Shown: positions 7,500-13,849 of the stretch, piece after piece
Layout of the letters: each line of letters begins with the position of its first letter
Numbering within the stretch: the first letter of the stretch is position 1
NCBI GenBank assembly: GCA_049612785.1
Contig: JBMZBW010000036.1
Location: 1-21,794 of the forward strand
Direction of reading: 5' to 3'
Source of the DNA: UBA7985 sp049612785
Lineage (GTDB): Bacteria; Pseudomonadota; Alphaproteobacteria; UBA7985
DNA length: 21,794 nt
Translations under genes and position numbers: made by a program
Notes under the pieces: model-generated
Told to the model about the DNA's origin: nothing
The model's input: only the letters and a program-made list of their open reading frames with translations
Database searches by the model: none

Positions 7500-7964
7500 T
7501 CAGATTTCCAGATCGAGCCGAGGCTTCCAGAATGGCCGGAACAGCTCGATTTTTGGACAGCGGTTCATGACGACCTGCAGTCCGGCGTCCTCAGCCAGTT
7601 TAGCGGCCTCATCATCATAAACGCCAATCTGACCCCACAGCACTTTAGCACCAATAGCGATTGCGCGTTCTGCGATGCCATAGAGCTCTTCCTTGGGTCG
7701 GAAGACATCGACCATATCCACTGTCTTATCGATCTCCTCAAGGGAGTGATAGACTTTGAGTCCCCTGATCTCCGTGAGCTTGGGATTGGGGTTTACAGGC
7801 AGAATGTCATAGCCGATTTCACTCAACTGGCGCAGAACGCCATAGCTGAACTTGGTCTTATCGGCGCTGGCACCGACCATTGCGATGGTCTTCACCGACT
7901 TCAGAATATCCGCCAGATACTTGGGATCGTAGTCATACAGGCGGTCGATATCTGCTTCAGGCAT
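7500..7964 (-). CDS. CoA-binding domain protein (CoA_binding_2, YccU-like)
   Basis: Small single-domain Rossmann protein of 154 residues. The nucleotide-binding start is VKTIAMVGASADKTKFSYGV (about residues 24-43). It is followed by GYDILPVNPN, a VDVFRPKEE segment and VLWGQIGVYDDEAAKLAEDAGLQVVMNRCP, the usual order for CoA_binding_2 proteins related to the CoA-binding domain of succinyl-CoA synthetases. Cys in MNRCPKIE is conserved in this family. It is last in the minus-strand operon with methanethiol oxidase and ferredoxin, and its ATG directly abuts the ferredoxin stop (TGA then ATG). A role in sulfur or acyl-CoA metabolism with those partners is inferred from context; these proteins remain poorly characterised. 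Confidence 0.85.
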   Translation of the reverse strand: MPEADIDRLYDYDPKYLADILKSVKTIAMVGASADKTKFSYGVLRQLSEIGYDILPVNPNPKLTEIRGLKVYHSLEEIDKTVDMVDVFRPKEELYGIAERAIAIGAKVLWGQIGVYDDEAAKLAEDAGLQVVMNRCPKIELFRPFWKPRLDLEI

Positions 7965-8330
7965 TCAAGCCTCCTTGGGCGCGGCAATATCCGCTTTTAA
8001 TTCGTGGGGCTTGAGCGGATCAAGGAATGGATTGCGGTAGAGCTTGTCGTGGCTCTCCACCCCAACCTCCAACGTGATGTCGGATGTTGCTCGAGCGACG
8101 CAAAGGATCACGTAGCCGTTGTCGATTTGCCGATTATTGAGGGCAACCTGTTTGCGCTGGTCGACATGGCCCTCGACCAACTTCGCGGCACAGGTAATGC
8201 AGCCGCCGTATGTACAGCCATACGGCAGATCAACGCCCTGATCGAGCAAAGCATTCAGCAGCGGACGGCGTGATGAGACTTCATAGGTCGCGCCATCACG
8301 ATTGGCGATTGTAACGGTATGCGTGGTCAT
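7965..8330 (-). CDS. Plant-type [2Fe-2S] ferredoxin
   Basis: Soluble electron carrier of 121 residues. The four cluster cysteines are Cys39, Cys44, Cys47 (GCTYGGCITC) and Cys77 (YVILCVA), the C-x4-C-x2-C-x29-C pattern of plant-type ferredoxins. A C-terminal extension of about 30 residues after the fold (KLYRNPFLDPLKPHELKAD) is longer than in minimal ferredoxins. I chose the ATG at 8330, which overlaps the methanethiol oxidase stop by 4 bp (ATGA). An upstream start at 8351 would add seven residues inside the preceding gene. Tight coupling suggests it serves the oxidase or another enzyme of the same pathway, possibly as electron acceptor or donor; this is inference. Confidence 0.9.
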   Translation of the reverse strand: MTTHTVTIANRDGATYEVSSRRPLLNALLDQGVDLPYGCTYGGCITCAAKLVEGHVDQRKQVALNNRQIDNGYVILCVARATSDITLEVGVESHDKLYRNPFLDPLKPHELKADIAAPKEA

Positions 8331-9679
8331 AGCCAGATGTCGCTCGTACAATCGCCACCCGGATAGCGGGCCTCGTGGCAGCGGCTGGGGCCATTCGGCT
8401 CTTTGCCAAAATCGACGATGAAGTCCGGATTGATCTTCATCCCACCATTAACGGGGTCACAGTCGATCTGGACCATCACCCCACCCTTCTCCCGGATTTC
8501 GGGGTAGAACTGATTGTCCCATGTCGAGAACAGGGATGTCGTAACATAAAGGCGTTTGCCATCCAGTGAGAGCTGGAACATCTGCGGCCCGCCGGCGACC
8601 TCAACTCCATTAACCGCAGGTGCCTTACCCAGCAGCCCGCCCATAAAGACCTGACCGGTCAGTTTGGGGTTGTGTGGATCACTGATGTCATATTGGCGCA
8701 TGTCGCCGTGCAGCCAGTTGTTGAGATAGAGATATTTGTCGTCCATCGAAATCAGGATGGCGGACATGACTCCGGGCAGCGGTATCGGCCATTCAGGATG
8801 CATTTCATTCTCGACATCAATCACCTTTTCCCACTGCCATTTCCCATCGTCACCCTTCCACCAGTGGATAACGTTGGTCGAAAGCGCAGCACCACAGAAG
8901 CCGTGTGTGCTGTCCGGATCATGGTGGAATTTCACCTCCAGCGGCAGCAAACCGTCTTCGCCCAGATAGAAACTTTCGACAGGTTCACGCTTCTCAAAAT
9001 CCCAGAAGTGCAATTCCCGCCCGTATTTCAGATGCCCAACCTCTTCGAGGTCGAAACCCGGCATGAAGGTATTCGGCGCGGCCCATTCGGAACTGACCAT
9101 GATGTTGTGACGAGGCTGATACCAGAAGTCATAGCCAAACTTGATCTCGCCCATCGAGTTTTCCCAGCGCCCAACGATATTGAAATCCTTGTCGAGCTGC
9201 AGATACCCGCCGGGGGCCTCACCCTTGGCGTCACCCAGGAAGGAAATGATGATCTCACTGCCCAGGCAATGCACCGTATGGGGACCGGACAAGTTGGCGC
9301 GCGCTTTGATCTCGGCACCGTCGATGACCTTGTGCAAACGAGGTGCACGCGGGTCTGTCGCTGTATCCACAATGTGCAGGTTGTTGGATCGCACGCCGGG
9401 CAGGATCAAATACTTGCGCGCCATGGAACTATCGTCGTGACAGGATGAGCAGGCGTTCCACCCCATGTGATGCAGCTCATCACCAATGCCGGGCATTTCA
9501 AGCCGGTGGATGACCTGACTGTAAGTTGGACTCTCGGGATCAACGTCAACAGTCGCGAGATAATCCGGCTTCTGGATCCCTGTGCCGGTGTAAATCGCGA
9601 TGGTGTACAGCAACTTTTCAGACGGAGCGGCTATCGCCTCCTGAGGGCTGGCATAGCCCGGTCCGCAACAGTCCGCCAT
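8327..9679 (-). CDS. mtoX: Methanethiol oxidase (selenium-binding protein SBP56 family)
   Basis: Predicted copper enzyme that converts methanethiol to formaldehyde, hydrogen sulfide and hydrogen peroxide. The 450-residue sequence shows the SELENBP1/MtoX hallmarks: N-terminal CCGPGYASPQEAIAAPSEKL, HH at 70-71 and Cys77/Cys80 in DELHHMGWNACSSCHDD, His134/His137 in SGPHTVHCLG, and a His near the C-terminus in SRCHEARYPGGDC. Beta-propeller-like repeats fill the middle. GGGGAGAG upstream supports the start. No signal peptide is seen, so it would act in the cytoplasm, unlike periplasmic bacterial MtoX. The SCO1/MauG-type accessory genes often found with mtoX are absent; a ferredoxin and CoA-binding gene follow instead. 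Methanethiol arises from DMSP demethylation in marine bacteria, which fits the setting. Confidence 0.88.
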   Translation of the reverse strand: MADCCGPGYASPQEAIAAPSEKLLYTIAIYTGTGIQKPDYLATVDVDPESPTYSQVIHRLEMPGIGDELHHMGWNACSSCHDDSSMARKYLILPGVRSNNLHIVDTATDPRAPRLHKVIDGAEIKARANLSGPHTVHCLGSEIIISFLGDAKGEAPGGYLQLDKDFNIVGRWENSMGEIKFGYDFWYQPRHNIMVSSEWAAPNTFMPGFDLEEVGHLKYGRELHFWDFEKREPVESFYLGEDGLLPLEVKFHHDPDSTHGFCGAALSTNVIHWWKGDDGKWQWEKVIDVENEMHPEWPIPLPGVMSAILISMDDKYLYLNNWLHGDMRQYDISDPHNPKLTGQVFMGGLLGKAPAVNGVEVAGGPQMFQLSLDGKRLYVTTSLFSTWDNQFYPEIREKGGVMVQIDCDPVNGGMKINPDFIVDFGKEPNGPSRCHEARYPGGDCTSDIWL

Positions 9680-9817
9680 TGTACTCTCCCCAATCTATTT
9701 CAGCTCAACATGACACAGTTCATCCCATGATGCCTGTAAAAGATCAATTCGCACTCAATCCAAGACAAACCCGGATGATTTAAATTCTGGTTTTGAGGCG
9801 ACGAACCACTTTTGCCG

Positions 9818-10258
9818 CTAATTGGTCCCCCCTTTGAGCATTTTTCCCAATCTCCAAGCGATGAAAGCGCCCACACTGGCTAAGACGACTTGGTAGAAAC
9901 TGAGGACAATGACAGGGATTATCAATTCAATCTGATTTGTTGCATCCACAGCAAGCCAGTGCTTCCGCTGCACTACGATCAAATTGTAACCCATAAGCGG
10001 ACTTACAGGCAGCGCTATCGCCAAAATCACAATCATCCATGCGCGCAGGGAGCTTACCTGGAAACAGAAAAATATCAGCGCGACCACGGAAAAAACAAGA
10101 AATCTGATCAAGCCACTGACGATCATGTGGACCGCTAGCAACTCAGTGTCAGAACCTCGCAGGTATAAATCCCTCAACACGTCCAATAGGTACAAAAGCA
10201 AACTAACAGCTGCACCTAAAGTGAGTGCATGCACTACGTGAAATAAAAGCTTCAACAC
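9818..10258 (-). CDS. Small hypothetical membrane protein
   Basis: Not recognised. About 146 residues with four likely transmembrane segments: roughly 3-24 (LLFHVVHALTLGAAVSLLLY), 44-68 (MIVSGLIRFLVFSVVALIFF), 72-95 (AWMIVILAIALPVSPLMGYN) and 110-135 (IELIIPVIVLSFYQVVLASV). A basic tail, RLGKMLKGGTN, follows. The start is uncertain: GTG at 10258 or TTG at 10255, with GAGAGAA immediately upstream fitting the TTG slightly better. Base composition is lower in GC than the neighbouring metabolic genes. It lies 73 bp downstream of the GAF gene on the same strand and may be co-transcribed. No function is proposed. Confidence 0.65.
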   Translation of the reverse strand: MLKLLFHVVHALTLGAAVSLLLYLLDVLRDLYLRGSDTELLAVHMIVSGLIRFLVFSVVALIFFCFQVSSLRAWMIVILAIALPVSPLMGYNLIVVQRKHWLAVDATNQIELIIPVIVLSFYQVVLASVGAFIAWRLGKMLKGGTN

Positions 10259-10331
10259 TTCTCTCGATTATTTTTAATTTATGTTTGTCATCCGACTATT
10301 TTTTATTTGAAACACTAGGGTTTGCGTGCCG

Positions 10332-10841
10332 TTACACCTCTTTGGCTTCAATCAATGCCTTCCTCATCAGCATTGCATCAGCAACGACTTTGGCGAAGCT
10401 CTCGAGGATAAAAGATTCGCGATCACTAAGCTCTCGGGGCTTGGTGTCGATTGCACAGAGAGTCCCCATGACATGCCCTTCAACTATGATAGGTGCGCCA
10501 GCATAAAACCGGAAGAAAGGGCTTCCGGTGACCAGCGGATTATTCTTAAATTTAGGGTCCTCAAGCGCATCATTGACGATGAAAACGGTCTGGCGATTGA
10601 GTGCAAAGCGGCAGAATGCATGCTGGCGAGGCGATTGTCTCGCATCTAGCCCCGTATTCGACTTGAACCACTGTCTGGTTTCGTCAATTAGCGAAATCAG
10701 CGAGATGGGAACTGAGAAAACTCTGCAAACACCATGAGTGATACTGTCAAAAAGTTGTTCCTGCTCCGTATCTAGGATTTGCAATTTCTTTAACGTCGCA
10801 AGCCTTCGAGATTCGTTTTTACTGAGCTTTTCGTCTGACAT
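10332..10841 (-). CDS. Stand-alone GAF-domain protein
   Basis: Cytoplasmic single GAF-domain sensor of 169 residues. NESRRLATLKKLQILDTE (about 9-26) is the typical lead-in of GAF domains in bacterial signalling proteins. It is followed by LFDSITHGVCRVFSVPISLISLIDE, RQWFKSNTGLDARQSPR, HAFCRFAL and FYAGAPIIVEGHVMGTLCAID, all in normal GAF order. No output domain (GGDEF, histidine kinase or HTH) follows; the protein ends soon after a C-terminal helix. It may regulate a partner in trans. The ligand is unknown. The ribosome site is weak (CAAAG). A candidate FNR-type box lies about 115 bp upstream of the start. Confidence 0.85.
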   Translation of the reverse strand: MSDEKLSKNESRRLATLKKLQILDTEQEQLFDSITHGVCRVFSVPISLISLIDETRQWFKSNTGLDARQSPRQHAFCRFALNRQTVFIVNDALEDPKFKNNPLVTGSPFFRFYAGAPIIVEGHVMGTLCAIDTKPRELSDRESFILESFAKVVADAMLMRKALIEAKEV

Positions 10842-10950
10842 TTACTTTGGCATTAATTTATAAGTTGATTAATATTAGCTCTACATCCAAGTAAATATCG
10901 ATGTCAACTTCATTTAATCACCCTAAATTACTTACCTTAGATCGTATTTT

Positions 10951-10964
10951 TTGATAAATATCAG
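10951..10964. promoter_or_regulatory. FNR/FnrL-like box
   Basis: TTGATAAATATCAG matches the FNR-family consensus TTGAT-N4-ATCAA at nine of the ten specified positions. It lies about 115 bp upstream of the GAF gene start and about 225 bp upstream of the secreted-protein gene. Oxygen- or redox-responsive control of the GAF gene is plausible but unproven; a single short match in AT-rich DNA can arise by chance. Confidence 0.35.
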
Positions 10965-10984
10965 TTTTTTAGGTAGTTTTTTAT

Positions 10985-11042
10985 GCCTCGCTATGGCGTT
11001 TCTTGAAGCGTTAGAGGCTAAAGCCGCTTTAGGTCGGCTTTA
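10985..11042. repeat. Two abutting inverted repeats
   Basis: Hairpin one pairs GCCTC (10985-10989) with GAGGC (11014-11018), extended by GCT/AGC inside a bulge. Hairpin two begins at the next base: TAAAGCCG (11019-11026) and CGGCTTTA (11035-11042), a perfect 8-bp stem with an 8-nt loop. They could be RNA structures or simple palindromes inside a short open frame. Confidence 0.45.
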
Positions 11043-11097
11043 CCTTGGAGTGATTGGGTCAACTCAGCCTTCGGAAAGCAGTTTTGATAGTGAATGA
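10993..11097 (+). CDS. Possible 34-residue small ORF (doubtful)
   Basis: ATG at 10993 to TGA at 11095-11097. The peptide begins MAFLEALEAKAALGRLYLGV, an amphipathic helix-like stretch, and ends in a Ser-rich tail. No Shine-Dalgarno sequence precedes it, and its span coincides with two hairpins. Recorded because its composition is not random-looking; it may equally be a gene remnant or no gene. Confidence 0.2.
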   Translation: MAFLEALEAKAALGRLYLGVIGSTQPSESSFDSE

Positions 11098-11102
11098 AAT
11101 CA

Positions 11103-11124
11103 GTAATGAAATTTCTTTCATTAC
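11103..11124. promoter_or_regulatory. 9-bp-stem inverted repeat upstream of the small secreted protein gene
   Basis: GTAATGAAA (11103-11111) and TTTCATTAC (11116-11124) are perfect inverted repeats around TTTC. AT-rich arms and no following T-tract argue against a terminator. An operator 64 bp before the gene at 11188 is more likely. Confidence 0.4.
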
Positions 11125-11148
11125 CATTCGTCTTAATACAATACCACG

Positions 11149-11167
11149 TCACAATGATTGTCATTTT
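11149..11167. promoter_or_regulatory. Fur-box-like sequence
   Basis: Read on the minus strand, this 19-mer matches 14 of 19 positions of the classical Fur consensus, centred on TGACAATCATTGT. It lies 20-39 bp before the start at 11188, where an operator would block transcription. Rhodobacterales mostly use other iron regulators (RirA, Irr, Mur), so the match may not be functional. Confidence 0.25.
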
Positions 11168-11187
11168 GATAAAGTGTGTAGGATTGG

Positions 11188-11595
11188 ATGGCGAAAATGG
11201 CTGAAACTCTCATGCGTACAATGGTTGGTGCGATTGCTTTTATGGGCGCGTTGCTGCTTGCGGCTAATTTTGCGTTCGCCAGCGACCCGATGGCTCCTTA
11301 TCACGCTCGTGGAACCATCCAGGGCATTGTTGATGCCGGGCTGTCTAATCCAGACGAGCTCCCCGAAATTCTGGAAACGGCCTTTGGAAAGGATATCACG
11401 AGCAAAGGCTTCAGCCGGGCAGACGCAGAAGTGCTCATCGAAGCTGCACTAACGGGTGATCGCTCAATGCTTCTCTCCGCCCTATTTTGGTTGGGCTATA
11501 TCGGCAATCAGGCTGATCGAGACTGGCGTCACGAAAATTTGGAGGTCGCCACAACCAGCATGAGACGCATTACCATCGTAGCCGTACGCAGCTAG
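11188..11595 (+). CDS. Small secreted protein of unknown function
   Basis: Not recognised. 135 residues, starting MAKMAETLMRTMVGAIAF with a Sec signal peptide: hydrophobic core about 12-27 (MVGAIAFMGALLLAAN) and probable cleavage after FAFA, near residue 31. The mature part of about 104 residues is helical-looking, with GTIQGIVDAGLSNPDELPEI, FSRADAEVLIEAA and a basic C-terminus. It has no cysteine. ATG at 11188 has AGGA four bases upstream; an in-frame ATG at 11197 is an alternative. Strongly structured DNA precedes it. It converges on the thiolase gene with only 18 bp between stops and no visible terminator. The true location (periplasm or outside) is uncertain. Confidence 0.65.
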   Translation: MAKMAETLMRTMVGAIAFMGALLLAANFAFASDPMAPYHARGTIQGIVDAGLSNPDELPEILETAFGKDITSKGFSRADAEVLIEAALTGDRSMLLSALFWLGYIGNQADRDWRHENLEVATTSMRRITIVAVRS

Positions 11596-11613
11596 AGTTC
11601 ACGTGTTTACAGA

Positions 11614-12816
11614 TCAAACTCTTTCCAAACCGAGGGCAATACCCTGCCCGACCCCAACACACATGGTACACAGCGCTCGGTTCAAAGAGCGCTCCTGAAG
11701 CTCATAAGCCGCCGTTAAGGCCAAACGCGCTCCGGAAGCACCCAAGGGATGACCGATTGCGATTGCGCCGCCATTCGGATTTACGCCATCACCGGTTTCG
11801 TCAATCCCCAGTTCTCTGAGCACCGCGAGCCCTTGAGCGGCGAAAGCTTCGTTCAGTTCAACGATGTCCAGGTCATCAACAGACCATCCCAGCCGTGACA
11901 ACAGTTTGTTCGTGGCTGGAACGGGGCCGATCCCCATGACGCGAGGTGGAACACCGGCGGTTGCCGCACCTGCGATACGGGCGATGGGCTTGAGGCCATG
12001 CTTTTCCGCAAATTGGCCAGATACGACCAGCAGCGCCGCTGCACCGTCATTGACACCTGAGGCATTCCCAGCCGAAACGGTGCCGCCTTCGCGGAAGGGC
12101 GCAGGCAACTTTGCGAGCTTTTCCAGCGAGGTTTCGCGCGGATGCTCATCTTGCTCCACAAGGAGATCATCGCCTTTTCGCTGAGGAATGCTCACGGGTG
12201 TGATTTCCTTAGCCAGTCGGCCATTTGACTGAGCTGCGGCGGCCCGCTGCTGAGAGCGAAAGGCCATGGCGTCTTGGTCAGCGCGGCTGATTCCATAGTC
12301 TTCGGCCACGTTTTCACCGGTTTCGGGCATGGAATCGATGCCGTAGAGTTGTTTCATCTTCGGGTTCACAAACCGCCAACCGATGGTCGTATCGTAAATC
12401 TCTGCGTTACGGCTGAATGGCGTCGCCGCTTTTGGCATGACAAAGGGTGCGCGAGACATGCTCTCTACACCGCCGACGACAAAGAAATCGCCCTCTCCGG
12501 CCTTGATGGTCCGCGCGGCATAGGCGACAGCTTCCAAGCCAGAACCGCACAGGCGGTTGACGGTCATACCCGGTACATCCACTGGAAGCCCGGCGAGAAG
12601 TCCAGCCATCCGAGCAATGTTGCGGTTGTCTTCACCCGCTTGATTGGCATCTCCGTAAATGACGTCATCAACCTCTTCCCACGGCAGATCAGAGTACCGT
12701 TCGGTCAAAGCCCGAATGGGTATCGCGGCGAGATCATCGGTTCGAACGCTGCTTAAGGCTCCACCAAAGCGACCAAAGGGCGTGCGCGTTCCATCGATAA
12801 TATAGGCCTCGGTCAT
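11614..12816 (-). CDS. pcaF: Thiolase, 3-oxoadipyl-CoA/acetyl-CoA acyltransferase (PcaF-like)
   Basis: Cytoplasmic thiolase that cleaves a 3-oxoacyl-CoA with CoA. All catalytic residues are visible: nucleophile Cys90 in NRLCGSG, His356 in GHPLGASGAR and Cys386 in CMCVGVGQG; NEAFAAQ (322-328) is also intact. Residues such as ALSSVRTDDLAAIPI, DDVIYGDANQAGEDNRN, SRAPFVM and DTTIGWRFVNPKM are the pattern seen in 3-oxoadipyl-CoA thiolase, the last step of the beta-ketoadipate and phenylacetate routes. The length of 400 is normal. AAGGAA precedes the start. No other pca or paa gene is in the window, so it is an isolated gene here; a general acetyl-CoA acetyltransferase role cannot be excluded. Confidence 0.85.
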   Translation of the reverse strand: MTEAYIIDGTRTPFGRFGGALSSVRTDDLAAIPIRALTERYSDLPWEEVDDVIYGDANQAGEDNRNIARMAGLLAGLPVDVPGMTVNRLCGSGLEAVAYAARTIKAGEGDFFVVGGVESMSRAPFVMPKAATPFSRNAEIYDTTIGWRFVNPKMKQLYGIDSMPETGENVAEDYGISRADQDAMAFRSQQRAAAAQSNGRLAKEITPVSIPQRKGDDLLVEQDEHPRETSLEKLAKLPAPFREGGTVSAGNASGVNDGAAALLVVSGQFAEKHGLKPIARIAGAATAGVPPRVMGIGPVPATNKLLSRLGWSVDDLDIVELNEAFAAQGLAVLRELGIDETGDGVNPNGGAIAIGHPLGASGARLALTAAYELQERSLNRALCTMCVGVGQGIALGLERV

Positions 12817-12839
12817 TTCGTCGTTCCTTGTGCAGATTT

Positions 12840-12879
12840 ACCCCGATCACGCAGTATTCCCCTGCTGATCGTGGTTTTT
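12840..12879 (+). terminator. Intrinsic terminator-like hairpin with T-tract, with no obvious upstream gene
   Basis: CGATCA-C-GCAG (12844-12854) pairs with CTGC-TGATCG (12862-12871), giving 10 bp with one bulged C. ACC/GGT extends it beyond one mismatch. TTTTT follows at 12875-12879 on the plus strand. Only the start of the minus-strand thiolase gene lies upstream, so it may end an antisense or small RNA or insulate the promoter at 12998. Confidence 0.5.
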
Positions 12880-12997
12880 CAATAGTGGGACACTGTAAAC
12901 ATGGTGTTCCACCCTAAACTTTTGATGTTTGAGGGATGGCTCGATGGTTTCCGCACGGCAGACGGTGGCCTGAACTCATTAGAGATCCACTTTACCC

Positions 12998-13028
12998 TTG
13001 ATCCTGCCCTAGGGTCAGGAATTACGCT
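12998..13028 (+). promoter_or_regulatory. MerR-type promoter with 19-bp spacer
   Basis: The -35 box TTGATC (12998-13003) and -10 box TACGCT (13023-13028) are separated by 19 bp, the elongated spacer that MerR-family regulators untwist to activate transcription. An inverted repeat occupies the spacer: TCCTG (13002-13006) and CAGGA (13016-13020) around CCCTAGGGT. A CueR-like gene is second in the operon driven from here, so autoregulated metal induction is expected. Confidence 0.75.
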
Positions 13029-13061
13029 CTTTTATATTCGCAGTTGAAAACAGAGTATCCC

Positions 13062-13826
13062 ATGGCAACAGCCACACTTGAAAAACAGGCCGTTCTTTAC
13101 CGTATGGTTATGCCTAAGAGCATTTGCCCGTCCGGGCTTAAGGCGAAGGCGCTGTTAGAGCGTGAAGGTTACACAGTCGATGATCGCTGGCTGCGGTCGC
13201 GCGATGACGTGGATGCGTTGAAAACCGAGCTTGACGTCAAGACAACCCCGCAGATCGTCATCAACGGGACCCGCATTGGCGGTTACACGGATACGCTGGA
13301 GCATCTTGGCAAGACCATACCGGACCCCAAGGCCAAGACCTACAAGCCTGTAATCGCGCTGTTTGCCGTTGCCGCCTTGCTGTCCCTCTTGCTGAACTTT
13401 TCGAGCTTCTCCAGCGATCCGGCTGCAAGTCTGATCCGGTTTATCGAGCAATTTATCGCCGGATCCATGATTCTGCTGGGCCTGCAAAAACTCCGTGATC
13501 TGGAAAGCTTCGCAACGCAGTTTCTCGGCTACGACCTTTTGGCCCAGCGGCGCGTGCGCTACGCTTACGTCTATCCGTTTGCCGAAACCGGCGCAGGTTT
13601 GCTGATGTTTGCCGGTTTGTTGCCGTGGTTGGCCGCGCCCGTTGGTCTATTCATCAGCACAATTGGTGCCGCTTCGGTTTACAAGGCGGTCTATGTTGAT
13701 AAACGCGAATTGAAATGTGCCTGTGTGGGTGGCAATTCCAACGTACCTTTAGGCTTTGTTTCGCTGACGGAAAACCTGATGATGATGGGTATGGCCATCT
13801 GGATGCTCATTAAATTCGTTCTGTAA
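13062..13826 (+). CDS. Glutaredoxin-MauE/DoxX-type membrane fusion protein
   Basis: Fusion of an N-terminal glutaredoxin-like domain and a C-terminal MauE-type redox membrane domain, 254 residues from the ATG at 13062. The glutaredoxin part has SICPSGLKAKALLE, with a single active-site Cys22 (CPSG instead of CPYC), and the cis-Pro region TTPQIVINGTRIGGYTD (62-78). About four transmembrane helices follow (98-112, 126-142, 170-200, 228-253). KCACVGGNSNVPLGFVSLTEN (218-238) carries a C-x-C pair in a MauE-like context. The predicted transcription start near 13035 makes the TTG at 13044 unlikely. It leads the copper operon. A role in thiol or redox handling linked to copper is inferred; MauE itself is needed for disulfide maturation of methylamine dehydrogenase. 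Confidence 0.8.
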   Translation: MATATLEKQAVLYRMVMPKSICPSGLKAKALLEREGYTVDDRWLRSRDDVDALKTELDVKTTPQIVINGTRIGGYTDTLEHLGKTIPDPKAKTYKPVIALFAVAALLSLLLNFSSFSSDPAASLIRFIEQFIAGSMILLGLQKLRDLESFATQFLGYDLLAQRRVRYAYVYPFAETGAGLLMFAGLLPWLAAPVGLFISTIGAASVYKAVYVDKRELKCACVGGNSNVPLGFVSLTENLMMMGMAIWMLIKFVL

Positions 13827-13849
13827 ACCAAGGGTTTGACGAGGAATTC

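Larger units (their letters stand above)
10842..11187. other. 346-bp AT-rich intergenic region with several structured elements
   Basis: No convincing annotated gene is present. From left to right it holds an FNR-like box (10951-10964), two abutting hairpins (10985-11018 and 11019-11042), a 34-codon open frame without a ribosome site (10993-11097), a 9-bp-stem hairpin (11103-11124) and a Fur-box-like sequence (11149-11167). It separates the minus-strand GAF gene from the plus-strand secreted protein gene. Confidence 0.6.

Noticed and set aside
8672..9448. A 258-residue open frame antisense to the methanethiol oxidase gene.
   Set aside because: It is a mirror of a well-supported conserved gene, has no ribosome site and no recognisable domain.
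9778..9785. ATTTAAAT palindrome upstream of methanethiol oxidase.
   Set aside because: It is too short and too low in complexity to mean anything alone.
11054..11452. A 132-residue plus-strand open frame overlapping the start of the small secreted protein.
   Set aside because: It has no signal peptide or recognisable motif, and it contradicts the clear signal peptide of the overlapping frame at 11188.
12901..13047. A 48-codon plus-strand open frame beginning MVFHPKLLMFEGWLDGF in the thiolase-copper operon gap.
   Set aside because: It has no good ribosome site, and it reads straight through the MerR-type promoter, whose spacing and dyad are better evidence for this DNA.
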